The notes beneath the pieces are model-generated. The model worked only from the letters and a program-made list of their open reading frames with translations, was not told the DNA's origin and ran no database searches. A stretch of 33,912 bases of DNA from Candidatus Campylobacter infans. Its GTDB lineage: Bacteria; Campylobacterota; Campylobacteria; Campylobacterales; Campylobacteraceae. The stretch spans positions 1 to 33,912 of the forward strand of contig SPMW01000017.1 of NCBI GenBank assembly GCA_009827235.1. Direction: 5' to 3'. This document shows positions 17,664 through 26,416 of the stretch, piece by piece. Numbering within the stretch: the stretch's first letter is position 1; the number at the start of each line of letters is the position of its first letter. The translations under genes and the position numbers were made by a program.

Positions 17664-19259
17664 CTAAACAAACTCATCAACGCGCTTATTTTTACCCAAA
17701 AATAAATCTTGTTTTGGATAGGTGATTTGAATATCTGGCTCTTTATTTATGGCTTCGATTATCTCAGCACTTATCGTGCTTCTAAGTCCTAGCGTGGCGT
17801 ATGAGTTTGTTTGATACCACACACTAATATTTATGCCATAAGGCTCAAAAAAGGTAAAAATTCTAGGCTCTACATTTGTATTTTTTATGCTGTATTGTTC
17901 TCTTAGTTTATTCATTTTGGTTTTTGCTATATCTGTGTAGCCTTTTGAGTATTGTCTTGCGATATTTTTAATTATATACACAGCCTTTTTATGATTGCTA
18001 TCAAAGCTTATCATTACATCAATGCCGTCCCACACCGTTTTCATACCGCCGTGAGTGTAGTTTGCGATGGTTTGAGTAAAAATATAATTATTTGGCACAA
18101 AAATGATGCGCCCGCTGCGGCGATTTTGCTTGTAAGTAGTAAGCGTAATATCTTCATATAAAGTAATTCTAAGCAAGCTTATATCTATAATATCGCCTAC
18201 TATATCGCTATTTTCAAAGCGCACCCTAACTCTATCGCCCACATGAAAACTCCCACCAGCAATAATCACGCTCCAACCAAGCAAGCTCATAAACATATCT
18301 TTCATCGCTATGGCTAAACCAGCCGATGCAAAACCTAAAATAGTAATTAAATAATCCACATTTTCAATATAAGCAAAAAGCAAAATAAGAATGATTATTA
18401 CAGAGCCGGTGATATTTATGAATTTATTTATGGTGTAGAATTTTTGGTTATCGCTTAAATAGCGTTTAATAATAATTTTTAGCACCAAGCCTATTAAAAA
18501 TATAATTAGCACAGCGCCAAAAATACTAATGCTTTGCTTAATTTGCGCTCTTAGGGCTTGATTTATAGCAGTTATGGCATCATCGATGTTTTTTGTGTGA
18601 ATGTTGTGCGTGGTTATGGCTACATCTTGGGCTATTTCAAAATCATTTATTTGAGTATTTAGGCTATTTTTTAAAGAATATAAGGCTATTTCATCGTTTT
18701 CATTTAAAATTTTAAAATTTTCTTTTTCATAAAATTTTTCTAAAAGTTCTTTTTTATCTCTAAGTGCGCTAAGTGCGCTTTTTAGCTCGCTCAAACGCCA
18801 AGAATTTTCATCTTTTAAGGCTTTTAGATGTTTTAGATATGAAAATCCGCTTATTAGAGCAAGGGGATTTGTGATTTTTGGTGCTTCTTCGATATTGCCA
18901 AAGGCTAATAAATCGCTAAATGGCGAGCTTTCAAACTCTCTAAGGGCTTGGAGCTGGCTTTTTAGGCTTGCGATTTTGCGCTCTAATTCTATTGTGCTAG
19001 TTTCTTTTTTGCTTTTTTCTAATTCATCTTGTGCTGATTTTAGCTTGTTTTGTAAGCTTTGATAGGTGCCATAATTTGCATATCTTGCTATCCAAATGTT
19101 ATTTTTTATACTTCTATCGATTTTGGCTAATTTTTCTTTTAAATTATTAAGGCTTTTTGTGCTTGTGTTTAGGCTTGCGTTTATATCATTATTTAGGCTT
19201 TGATTTAAATCGCTAGCACTTAAAAATAAAGCTAAAAATAAAGCTAAGATAATTTTCAT
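17664..19259 (-). CDS. MscS-family mechanosensitive channel with N-terminal coiled-coil domain
   Basis: A 531-residue inner-membrane channel protein that would release solutes on hypo-osmotic shock. Residues 1-16 look like a signal peptide. About 20-220 form a helical, coiled-coil-rich periplasmic domain. Membrane helices follow near 245-264 and 281-298, then the MscS pore helix region [17 protein letters not shown] and the beta domain starting GDRVRVRF (341-348). It is larger than E. coli MscS (286) and closer to the extended YnaI/YbdG-like members. Its ATG overlaps the aroB stop as ATGA. Confidence 0.9.
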   Translation of the reverse strand: MKIILALFLALFLSASDLNQSLNNDINASLNTSTKSLNNLKEKLAKIDRSIKNNIWIARYANYGTYQSLQNKLKSAQDELEKSKKETSTIELERKIASLKSQLQALREFESSPFSDLLAFGNIEEAPKITNPLALISGFSYLKHLKALKDENSWRLSELKSALSALRDKKELLEKFYEKENFKILNENDEIALYSLKNSLNTQINDFEIAQDVAITTHNIHTKNIDDAITAINQALRAQIKQSISIFGAVLIIFLIGLVLKIIIKRYLSDNQKFYTINKFINITGSVIIILILLFAYIENVDYLITILGFASAGLAIAMKDMFMSLLGWSVIIAGGSFHVGDRVRVRFENSDIVGDIIDISLLRITLYEDITLTTYKQNRRSGRIIFVPNNYIFTQTIANYTHGGMKTVWDGIDVMISFDSNHKKAVYIIKNIARQYSKGYTDIAKTKMNKLREQYSIKNTNVEPRIFTFFEPYGINISVWYQTNSYATLGLRSTISAEIIEAINKEPDIQITYPKQDLFLGKNKRVDEFV

Positions 19260-20302
19260 TTTAAACCTTGTAACACATCTAAAACCACGCTTTTATCGAT
19301 ATCATCGCGCAGGCAATAAGAGCCGATTTTACCATTTGGCAAGATAAACTTAATTTTATTATTTGCGCTTTTTTTATCTAAATAAAAGGCGTTATAAAAG
19401 GCGTTGGCATCTTTTATTTTATAATTTAACGCTAAATTAAAACGCGCTAAGCAAGCTTTTATTTTATTTGCATCATCTAAGCTTAAAAGATTAAGCCTAA
19501 GGGCTAATTCATTTGCCATAATTATGCCCATACCAACGGCCTCGCCGTGTAAAAACTCGCCATAACCACTTTGCCTTTCAATCACATGAGCAAAAGTATG
19601 CCCATAATTTAACACCGCACGCACTCCATTTTCTTTTTCATCTTGTGCTACCACGCTAGCTTTTAATCTCACGCATTTATTGATTATTTCATCATAAAAT
19701 CCAGCTAAATCGCCACTTAAATCAAAATTTACAAGATAATCAAAAAAATCCTTATCAAACATCACCGCCATTTTAATCACCTCAGCCATTCCAGCTCTTA
19801 GCTCACGGCTTGGCAAGGTCGCCAAAAACGCACTATCACAATACACCGCCCTTGGCTGATAAAAGCTACCAATTAAATTTTTGCCAAAGGCGTTATTTAC
19901 TCCGGTTTTGCCACCAACGCTAGCATCCACGCAAGCTAGCAAGGTAGTTGGGATATTGATAAAATCAATCCCGCGCTCATAAATACTAGCCGCAAACCCG
20001 CCCATATCGCTAATCACACCGCCACCTAGCGCAATTAGCGTGCTTTTGCGATCCAAATGCGAACAAAACATCTGCTCTAAAATTTGCTCTATTGTTTTAA
20101 GATTTTTATAAGCTTCACCATCTGGGACACTAATTATGCTAATTTGTGGTGCTTTTATGCGCTCTAAAAGAGTTTTTAAATGCAAACCAGCCACTTTTTG
20201 ATTGCTCAATATAGCAACTTTTGATCCAAACTCCAAGTTTTTTAAATCGCCAATAAACACACTATATGAATTATCTTTTAAGTTAATTTTAATCTCTTGC
20301 AT
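19256..20302 (-). CDS. aroB: 3-dehydroquinate synthase
   Basis: Second step of the shikimate pathway; converts DAHP to 3-dehydroquinate with NAD and a divalent metal. The 348 residues show the NAD-binding [28 protein letters not shown], and metal ligands in [11 protein letters not shown] and HGEAVGMG. Length is normal. It is the first gene of the aroB-mscS-mtaB-ftsH-like operon and carries a duplicated promoter element directly upstream. The ATG has AAGGATAAAA before it. Confidence 0.97.
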   Translation of the reverse strand: MQEIKINLKDNSYSVFIGDLKNLEFGSKVAILSNQKVAGLHLKTLLERIKAPQISIISVPDGEAYKNLKTIEQILEQMFCSHLDRKSTLIALGGGVISDMGGFAASIYERGIDFINIPTTLLACVDASVGGKTGVNNAFGKNLIGSFYQPRAVYCDSAFLATLPSRELRAGMAEVIKMAVMFDKDFFDYLVNFDLSGDLAGFYDEIINKCVRLKASVVAQDEKENGVRAVLNYGHTFAHVIERQSGYGEFLHGEAVGMGIIMANELALRLNLLSLDDANKIKACLARFNLALNYKIKDANAFYNAFYLDKKSANNKIKFILPNGKIGSYCLRDDIDKSVVLDVLQGLK

Positions 20303-20317
20303 TTTTATCCTTTAAGG

Positions 20318-20353
20318 GCGCGATTTTAGCAAATTGCGCGATTTTAGCAAATT
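20318..20353 (-). promoter_or_regulatory. tandem 18-base promoter element upstream of aroB
   Basis: GCGCGATTTTAGCAAATT occurs twice in perfect tandem. On the minus strand each copy holds an extended -10 box TGCTAAAAT. The copy nearest the gene would start transcription about 10-15 bases before the aroB ATG, and the other 18 bases further away. Confidence 0.55.
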
Positions 20354-20452
20354 TTATAAAATAATAAATTTAAAATTTAGCATTTAAACGGCTAATTTTA
20401 TAAATTTTAAAATTTTATCTTTAAAAATAATATTTTATAAAATTTCAAACAC

Positions 20453-20525
20453 AAATTTTAATTATTTTTAAGCACGCTTTGGCACAAATTTTAATTATTT
20501 TTAAGCATAAATTTTAATTATTTTT
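20453..20525. repeat. three copies of an AT-rich 17-base sequence
   Basis: AAATTTTAATTATTTTT begins at 20453, 20486 and 20509, at spacings of 33 and 23 bases, just past the 3' end of rpoN. Copies one and two also share the next four bases. The function is unknown. The base composition makes chance similarity partly possible. Confidence 0.5.
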
Positions 20526-20540
20526 GGCGCAAATTTTATT

Positions 20541-21785
20541 TTAAACCCCGCTTACATCATATAATCTTTTGCGCTCACTTGATCCTGCTATATTTAAAAT
20601 TTTACGATATTTGGTGATGGTTCTACGCACAAGTTCCACGCCAAAACGCTCTTTAATTTTGCCTAAAATAGCCTCATCGCTTAGGGGTTTTTTATGATCT
20701 TCGTTTTTGATTAGCTCTTTTATAAACTCGCGCAAAGCAGCATTTGAAATTTCATCTGCGCCCGCTTCTGTGGCAAAAAAACTCTTCAACGCCACAGTGC
20801 CGCGCGGCCCAAGCAAATATTTATTAGCAATCGCCCTTGAAATCGTGCTTGGATTGCGCCCTAAATCGCTTGCTATATCTTTTAGACGCATCGGGCGAAT
20901 CGCACCGCCAAAAAAATATTCATATTGATATTCTATTATCATCAAACCTATTTTATAAAGCGTGGATTTTCTCATTTCAAGCGCATCTATTAGATCTTTT
21001 GCTTGGCGTACATAAGTGGCTACAAAGTCCATTTTTTCATCTAAACCTTCGGTATCGATTGTGATTTGTGGATAAAAATCATCGCTGATTTGTATGTTTA
21101 TTACTCCATCTTGCACGCTTACAAAAAGATCAGGCGCAATGGCATTATCAGCACTCATAAAATCCATCGCTGGCGGATTTTTAAGGCGGCGAATTAAAGC
21201 AATCGCACCATCATAACCGCTAGATTTTGTATATTTACTAAGATTTTCAAAATCCAAAATTATCTGCCTTGCAAGAGCGTAAGCATCTAGGTTAAAATTT
21301 TCATCATTTGTGGATATTTCATTCTCGCAAAGCTCATCAAGCTGCCACAAAAAGCTTTGTTTATAATCTTTTGCCCCAACGCCAACAGGCTCTAAATAAC
21401 GAAATTTTAAACGCACATTTTCAATCTCATCTAGGCTAAATGGGCTAAGAATTTTTTCATCATACTCAAAATACCCTTCATCGCTAACGCACTCTATAAT
21501 GGCATTTGCTATATCTTGCTCCTTACCTTTTTTAAATAAGGGCGCATTTATTTGGGCAAATAAACTCTCATAAAGGCTAGGTTCATAAATCCTAGCATCG
21601 CTATAATCTTTATAGCTATTAAAATCTTCTGGCATTTTTTGCTCGCAAGTAGCAAAGGGATTATCATCTAAAAGCTCATTTATGCGCTCTCTAAGCTCAG
21701 CACTTGAAATTTGTAAAAGTGGCAGCCACGAACGAAGGGTTTGGTTTAGCCTGCCTTTTTGGTTTTGTTTTTGCGTTAGAGCCAT
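20541..21785 (-). CDS. rpoN: RNA polymerase sigma-54 factor
   Basis: It directs RNA polymerase to -24/-12 promoters and in Campylobacter drives middle flagellar genes with the FlgR activator. In 414 residues it has a glutamine-rich activator-interacting region I (1-45, SWLPLLQIS), a core-binding middle, the HTH SDLGRNPSTISRAIANK (about 312-328) and the RpoN box VRRTITKYRK (386-395; canonical ARRTVAKYRE). It follows lptB by eight bases, as is common in Proteobacteria. Confidence 0.96.
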   Translation of the reverse strand: MALTQKQNQKGRLNQTLRSWLPLLQISSAELRERINELLDDNPFATCEQKMPEDFNSYKDYSDARIYEPSLYESLFAQINAPLFKKGKEQDIANAIIECVSDEGYFEYDEKILSPFSLDEIENVRLKFRYLEPVGVGAKDYKQSFLWQLDELCENEISTNDENFNLDAYALARQIILDFENLSKYTKSSGYDGAIALIRRLKNPPAMDFMSADNAIAPDLFVSVQDGVINIQISDDFYPQITIDTEGLDEKMDFVATYVRQAKDLIDALEMRKSTLYKIGLMIIEYQYEYFFGGAIRPMRLKDIASDLGRNPSTISRAIANKYLLGPRGTVALKSFFATEAGADEISNAALREFIKELIKNEDHKKPLSDEAILGKIKERFGVELVRRTITKYRKILNIAGSSERKRLYDVSGV

Positions 21786-21793
21786 TTTAAACC

Positions 21794-22519
21794 TTAAAAT
21801 AATCTAAAATCACTACCTAAATAATGCTCGCGAACTTCTTTATTATTAGTTAAATGCTCGCTAGCACCGCACGCTAATAACGAACCATCTTTAATGACAT
21901 AAGCGCGCTCACAAATCGATAAGGTTTCACGCACATTATGATCTGTGATTAAAATGCCGATATTTAATGCTTTTAGCTCTTTTATAATGCTCATTATATC
22001 AGACACAGCTATGGGATCAACGCCAGCAAAAGGCTCATCAAGCAATAAAAATTTTGGTGTAATAATCAACGAACGAGCAATCTCACAACGCCTGCGCTCG
22101 CCACCACTCAAACTCAAACCCTTTCTAGCTCGAATAGGTTCGATATTTAGTAAATTTAGCATTTCATTTACTTTTTGTTGTATTGTTTTTTTATCCTTAT
22201 AAATAATGCCCGCAGCTAATTTTAGGTTTTCTTCTACGCTTAAATCCTTAAAAACACTGCTTTCTTGGGGCAAATATCCTATGCCAAGCCTTGCGCGTTT
22301 ATGTAATGGCAAGCGCGTGATATCAGCTCCATTTAATAAAATGCGCCCCTTTGTCGGCGCAATAAGCCCGCAAATCATATAAAAAGTAGTCGTTTTGCCA
22401 GCGCCATTTGGCCCTAAAAGCCCCACTACTTCGCCACTACTGATTTGTAATGAAATATCATTTATAATTTTTGTTTTTTTAATAATTTTTTCTAAATTTT
22501 GAATTTCTAAACTATGCAA
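21794..22519 (-). CDS. lptB: LPS export ABC transporter ATPase
   Basis: The cytoplasmic ATPase of the LptB2FG complex, which pulls LPS out of the inner membrane. In 241 residues it has Walker A GPNGAGKT (36-43), a Q loop (LPQESSVF), signature LSGGERRR and Walker [13 protein letters not shown]. The LSGGERRR signature and the coupling to rpoN are typical of LptB. The start is TTG at 22519 with AAAGGA seven bases upstream. Confidence 0.95.
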   Translation of the reverse strand: MHSLEIQNLEKIIKKTKIINDISLQISSGEVVGLLGPNGAGKTTTFYMICGLIAPTKGRILLNGADITRLPLHKRARLGIGYLPQESSVFKDLSVEENLKLAAGIIYKDKKTIQQKVNEMLNLLNIEPIRARKGLSLSGGERRRCEIARSLIITPKFLLLDEPFAGVDPIAVSDIMSIIKELKALNIGILITDHNVRETLSICERAYVIKDGSLLACGASEHLTNNKEVREHYLGSDFRLF

Positions 22520-22590
22520 TTTTATTCCTTTGGCGTGTTTGCCTTTTTATTTGCGTTTTTTGGTCTTAACTTAGTGCTTTTTAATTTAAT

Positions 22591-22992
22591 TTAGCGTTTT
22601 TCTATCTCATAATGGCGCGCATTTTTTTTCAAGCTAATTTTTACCACGCACACGCTTATTTCGTATTTTAAAAGCCTTTGTATGAGCTTTTCATCGCCCC
22701 ACTCTACCAAATGCAGCCCGTCTTCAAAAAAATTTTCAAACAAACCATTTAGCATAATCTCATCACAATTTGTCCTATACAAATCATAATGATACAAATC
22801 GCCATAATCTTGCATTAAAGCAAAAGTTGGCGAGCTAAGATGTTCATTTTTGCCCAAAAACTGCGCTATTTTTTTACAAAGCGTGGTTTTACCGCTAGCT
22901 AAATCACCTTGTAAAATTATCACTCCATTTAATGGCAATTCTTTAATCAGCTCATTAAGCTCATTTTCATTTAATATAAATTGTTTTTTCAT
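22591..22992 (-). CDS. tsaE: tRNA threonylcarbamoyladenosine biosynthesis ATPase
   Basis: This small ATPase is required with TsaB, TsaC and TsaD to make t6A37 in tRNA. The 133 residues contain Walker A GDLASGKTT (29-37), SSPTFALMQDY (53-63) and the family motif YHYDLYR (67-73), then LVEWGDE. It is the first gene of tsaE-lptB-rpoN. No strong Shine-Dalgarno is visible, only AAAGT about ten bases upstream. Confidence 0.93.
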   Translation of the reverse strand: MKKQFILNENELNELIKELPLNGVIILQGDLASGKTTLCKKIAQFLGKNEHLSSPTFALMQDYGDLYHYDLYRTNCDEIMLNGLFENFFEDGLHLVEWGDEKLIQRLLKYEISVCVVKISLKKNARHYEIEKR

Positions 22993-23058
22993 TTATTTAC
23001 TTTTAAAATTTATTCAAATTTTAATAACTGGCCAAAATGCTAGCAAGAGCGCGCAAAT

Positions 23059-23064
23059 TTTATA
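23059..23064 (-). promoter_or_regulatory. possible -10 box TATAAA of tsaE-lptB-rpoN
   Basis: CAGTATAAAAT on the minus strand would give a leader of about 60 bases before tsaE. It is the best candidate in the 187-base gap to the S4-domain gene, but it is not a perfect match. Confidence 0.3.
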
Positions 23065-23179
23065 CTGCGCCACATTAGCCACAAAATCACTATTTTATAA
23101 AAGCCATTAAAATAATTAAAATTTTATTTTGCAAATATTAAAATTTATAAATTTTAACAATCTGCAATTTAAACTAAAA

Positions 23180-23425
23180 CTATAATTCTTTAATATATTC
23201 ACTAACGGCACTTTTTGCTATGGTTTTAGTAGTTGGGATTGCCAAAACCTGATATTTTGCCTCGCGCACCAAAAACTTTATACTAATAACATCGCCGATT
23301 TTTACATCTTTTGATGGTTTTGCTACTATGCCATTTATGCTGACTACGCCACTTTTGCACATATCCTCGCTAATTGCACGGCGCTTTGTGATATTTACTA
23401 TGTTTAAAAATTTATCTACACGCAT
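23180..23425 (-). CDS. S4-domain RNA-binding protein (Hsp15/YbcJ-like size)
   Basis: The protein is 81 residues and consists of little more than one S4 domain: MRVDKFLNIVNITKRR, then CKSGVVSINGIVAKPSKDVK. Such small proteins bind rRNA or stalled ribosomal particles, but the exact role here is unknown. A TAAAAT box ends six bases before the ATG, and no Shine-Dalgarno is present. I recall a similar S4 gene beside tsaE in C. jejuni. Confidence 0.85.
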   Translation of the reverse strand: MRVDKFLNIVNITKRRAISEDMCKSGVVSINGIVAKPSKDVKIGDVISIKFLVREAKYQVLAIPTTKTIAKSAVSEYIKEL

Positions 23426-23431
23426 AAGGGC

Positions 23432-23437
23432 ATTTTA
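23432..23437 (-). promoter_or_regulatory. -10 box TAAAAT of the S4-domain gene
   Basis: CGCTAAAAT is followed by only six bases (GCCCTT) before the ATG, so the transcript may be leaderless or start with a very short leader. Confidence 0.45.
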
Positions 23438-23538
23438 GCGTAAAAAAAATTTAAAGTAAATAAAATTTGGAATAAATTTTGCTTATATTTTTGCTATTTT
23501 TAAAATTTTAAAAGAATTTGGGATTATAAAATAAAAAA

Positions 23539-23558
23539 AGCCCTGAAAATTCAGGGCT
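23539..23558 (-). terminator. rho-independent terminator of hup
   Basis: AGCCCTGAA and TTCAGGGCT form a stem. Read on the minus strand, a run of six T follows. It begins 13 bases past the hup stop. No T run follows on the plus strand, so it acts for hup. Confidence 0.9.
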
Positions 23559-23570
23559 AAACCAAAAAAA

Positions 23571-23867
23571 TTATTTCTTTTTCTTAGTTTTTGTGCCAGC
23601 GATTAAATCTTTGAAATTTTTGCCGACTTTAAATTTCACAGCATTTTTAGCTGGAACTTTTATCTCTTTGCCACTTCTTGGCACGCGAGCTGTGCGAGCT
23701 GCACGCTCAGTTACACTAAAAGTACCAAAACCAACGAAAGTTACGCTCTCGCCTTTTTTTAGTGTTTCTTCTATGCTTTCAATAATAGCATCAAGAGCTT
23801 TTTCGCTGTCTTTTTTGGTTAGATCAGCTTTTGAAGCAACTAAACTGACAAATTCTGCTTTTGTCAT
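23571..23867 (-). CDS. hup: HU-family DNA-binding protein
   Basis: A histone-like nucleoid protein that bends and compacts DNA as a dimer. I start it at ATG 23867 (98 residues, MTKAEFVSLVASKADL) because AAAGGA lies just upstream. The longer open frame to 23927 runs into the promoter. The conserved FVGFGTFSV and the DNA-binding arm (TARVPRSGKEIKVPAK, with the proline at its tip) are present. The basic end KTKKKK is typical of Campylobacter HU. It is a single-gene unit with its own promoter and terminator. Confidence 0.96.
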   Translation of the reverse strand: MTKAEFVSLVASKADLTKKDSEKALDAIIESIEETLKKGESVTFVGFGTFSVTERAARTARVPRSGKEIKVPAKNAVKFKVGKNFKDLIAGTKTKKKK

Positions 23868-23898
23868 AGTAAATCCTTTATATTGGAGTGTGAGACGC

Positions 23899-23904
23899 AT
23901 TTTA
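23899..23904 (-). promoter_or_regulatory. -10 box TAAAAT of hup
   Basis: CAGTAAAATGCG lies 31 bases upstream of the hup ATG on the minus strand and within the unneeded 5' extension of the open frame. Confidence 0.45.
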
Positions 23905-23989
23905 CTGAGTTTTTTAATAAAAAGCAAGAAAAAAGCGCGAATTTTTCGTAAATTTTAATAAATTTTATATATTTTATGGGCTTTTGTGG

Positions 23990-25006
23990 TTATTTTTTGA
24001 TATTTTCTAGCACAAAATCAATAATTTTGCTAGCTCCACCGCTTGAAATTTGCCCTTGTAACCCTTTTGAAATTTGCTCTAAGTTCATATTTTTTATAAT
24101 ATCTAGCATAAGTTTTGCATCAATTTCATTTTGCCTTTTAAGCACGCAAAGCCCTAAATCGCTTAGAAATTTTGCGTTGTGGTATTGATGATCGCTAGCT
24201 GCGTGAGCATAAGGGATAAACACGCAAGGCAGGGCATTTGCGCTTAATTCCCATAAACTACTAGCCCCTGCTCTACTTACGCAAATATCAGCCTTATTCA
24301 TCAATCTTGGCATATCCTTGCTAAAAGCAAAAACATCGGCTTGAATGCCTAATTTTTCATAATTTTTGCAAATTTGCCCAAACTCTTTTTCTCCGCTTTG
24401 GTGGCTTATTTTAATGCCCATTTCATTTAAAGATGGGGCTAGGTTTAAGGCAAGGGAATTTATAAAGCTAGCCCCTTGCGAACCGCCTAAAAATAAAATT
24501 TGCTTTAATTCTTTCCTAATTCTTGCGCCCTCAAAAAATTTTTTATCGATTGGGTAATCGTATTTTGGCTCAAAATATGAGCTAAAAAATCCCTTGGCAA
24601 AGGGCTTTAAAAGCGCATTTAAACGCCCTATTATTGCGTTTTGCTCGTGTAAAAATAAAGGCTTAGCAAACAGCACGCCAGCCATACTCGCGCTAGCACT
24701 TGAATACCCGCCCACGCTAATTACAGCGCAAATTTCATCTTTTTTAAAAATTGCGTGGCATTGCTTGATTAGCTTTAATATATTTAATAATGATAAAAAT
24801 TTTTTAAACCCCTTTTTATCAACCACACCAGAACTTGGCAAAAAATAAGTTTTACTAAAAAGCTCTGAGTTTTCAAACCACGCTCTATCTTGCCCTTTTT
24901 GCGAACCTATAAAAATACATTTTATGCCACGCGAGTTTAGCTCGGTTGCAAGAGTTTTTGCAATCGCTAAATGCCCGCCCGTTCCACCACCTGTAATACA
25001 AATCAT
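23990..25006 (-). CDS. murG: UDP-GlcNAc:lipid I N-acetylglucosamine transferase
   Basis: It adds GlcNAc to lipid I to make lipid II at the cytoplasmic membrane face. The 338 residues show the N-terminal glycine-rich loop GGGTGGHLA (6-14), the loop LGGSQGASFIN, and the donor-site SRAGASSLWEL and PYAHAASDHQYHNA. It is slightly short of E. coli MurG (355). It follows ftsW by 23 bases, with AAAGG before the ATG. Confidence 0.96.
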   Translation of the reverse strand: MICITGGGTGGHLAIAKTLATELNSRGIKCIFIGSQKGQDRAWFENSELFSKTYFLPSSGVVDKKGFKKFLSLLNILKLIKQCHAIFKKDEICAVISVGGYSSASASMAGVLFAKPLFLHEQNAIIGRLNALLKPFAKGFFSSYFEPKYDYPIDKKFFEGARIRKELKQILFLGGSQGASFINSLALNLAPSLNEMGIKISHQSGEKEFGQICKNYEKLGIQADVFAFSKDMPRLMNKADICVSRAGASSLWELSANALPCVFIPYAHAASDHQYHNAKFLSDLGLCVLKRQNEIDAKLMLDIIKNMNLEQISKGLQGQISSGGASKIIDFVLENIKK

Positions 25007-25029
25007 AATAACTTGCCTTTAATTAAAAT

Positions 25030-26214
25030 TTACGATAAATTAGCTTTTTTGCTTACCATAAGCACCATACCAATGCCAAAACTAAGCGCAAGTAGCGAAC
25101 TACCGCCATAGCTTAAAAACGGCACCGCTATGCCTTTAACTGGCGTGATAGAAGTTACCCCATAAGCATTCATTAAAAACGCCACAGACATCACAGTAGC
25201 CACACCTAGACAAAATAAATGATACACATTATTTTCACTTCTTGAACTAATTTTTAAAATTCTAAAAATCACCCATATTAGCGCACAAGTTAAAAATAAA
25301 ATCCCCACAAAGCCTATTTCTTCTGACATACCAGAAAGCACAAAATCCGTATGCACTTCGCTTAAAAACCCAAGCTTAAAAGTCCCTCCGCCAAGCCCCG
25401 TGCCAAAAATCCCGCCATGATACATAGCATTTAGCGAGTGCGTGATTTGATAAGGCTCTTGTGCGTTTTCCAGATAAAATAATTTTGCGTATTCAGTAGG
25501 CAAAAAAGATAAAATAAAATCTTGATTTGTTACCCACCAGCCCTCCAAACGCCTTATGCGGTGAGGTTGCATGATAATGGCAATGGCTAAAATAGCACTC
25601 AAAACCGCGCCAACTAACACAAAAAACCGCTTAGAAGCTCCAGCAAAAGTGCTTAAAATAATCAAAGTAAGAATAAGCAAAAAAATTTGCCCAAAATCTT
25701 TTTGTAAAATTAGTATAAAAAATCCAGCAATGCCAAAAAGCGCAAAATATGGTATAAGCAATGTAAATTCTTCTTTAATGCCTCTTTTACTTCTATCTAG
25801 TTTGCGATTAAAACTCCAAGACAAAAAAAACACAAAACCAATCTTAAAAAACTCCACAGGCGCTAACGATACAGGCCCAAGCCGTATCCAGCGCCTTGCT
25901 CCGCCTGTTAATGGCACAAGAGAACTAGGCAAAATCTCCATTATCGCCATCGCAATAAACGAACCAATAAAAAGCATAAAACCAACAATCTCAAAAGCCG
26001 TCAAACCGCCTAAAATCTGCTTACTAGCATCAAAACGAGAAAGTAGCCAAATAATAAAAATACAAGCCATGCCCACGCAAAATTGCCGTATAAAAAAATG
26101 ATAAACCGGCACATCAAAATAAAGCGTAGTATAAACACTAAGTGAAAGCGAAAACGCAATCCCAACGGATATTAAAAATGAAGTAGTATAAAAAAGCGAT
26201 TTATCTACGCCCAT
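25030..26214 (-). CDS. ftsW: SEDS-family septal peptidoglycan polymerase
   Basis: A 394-residue protein with about ten membrane segments. It has the SEDS motifs GGARRWIRLGPVSLAPVEF, the GGGTFKLGFLSEVHTDFV loop, and GIAVPFLSYGGSS near the end. Linkage to murG and the motif spelling favour FtsW (division) over RodA (elongation). It polymerises glycan strands together with a class B penicillin-binding protein. It is the first gene of a two-gene unit and divergent from uvrB. Confidence 0.9.
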   Translation of the reverse strand: MGVDKSLFYTTSFLISVGIAFSLSLSVYTTLYFDVPVYHFFIRQFCVGMACIFIIWLLSRFDASKQILGGLTAFEIVGFMLFIGSFIAMAIMEILPSSLVPLTGGARRWIRLGPVSLAPVEFFKIGFVFFLSWSFNRKLDRSKRGIKEEFTLLIPYFALFGIAGFFILILQKDFGQIFLLILTLIILSTFAGASKRFFVLVGAVLSAILAIAIIMQPHRIRRLEGWWVTNQDFILSFLPTEYAKLFYLENAQEPYQITHSLNAMYHGGIFGTGLGGGTFKLGFLSEVHTDFVLSGMSEEIGFVGILFLTCALIWVIFRILKISSRSENNVYHLFCLGVATVMSVAFLMNAYGVTSITPVKGIAVPFLSYGGSSLLALSFGIGMVLMVSKKANLS

Positions 26215-26249
26215 TATTTGCCTTATGTTTTAAAATTTTAAAAGGGCAA

Positions 26250-26255
26250 ATTTTA
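26250..26255 (-). promoter_or_regulatory. extended -10 box of ftsW-murG
   Basis: TGCTAAAAT on the minus strand lies 35 bases before the ftsW ATG. The same nine bases occur before aroB (twice) and before the cation-efflux gene. Confidence 0.45.
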
Positions 26256-26404
26256 GCATTTTTTACTTTGAATAGCTTAAAATTTCATCTGCGCGCGCTT
26301 GAAATTTTAAAATTTAAGCAAATTTTATCTTTAAAGAAATTTTAAAATTTCAAGTCAGTTTAAATAGTGCGCAAAAAAAATAAAGCAAATTTTAAAATTT
26401 TAGT

Positions 26405-26410
26405 TATAAT
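26405..26410 (+). promoter_or_regulatory. -10 box TATAAT of uvrB
   Basis: AGTTATAAT ends only six bases before the uvrB ATG. No Shine-Dalgarno lies between, so the start site of transcription and that of translation may coincide. Confidence 0.5.
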
Positions 26411-26416
26411 CTGCAA

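Noticed and set aside
20453..20525. CRISPR-like array
   Set aside because: The repeats are AT-only, only 17 bases long and unequally spaced, and no cas gene is nearby.
23867..23927. 20-residue N-terminal extension of HU
   Set aside because: The upstream start lacks a Shine-Dalgarno and overlaps the promoter. The family begins at MTKAEF.
25571..26101. 176-codon plus-strand open frame
   Set aside because: It mirrors ftsW, whose motifs are certain. The residue pattern is that of an antisense shadow.
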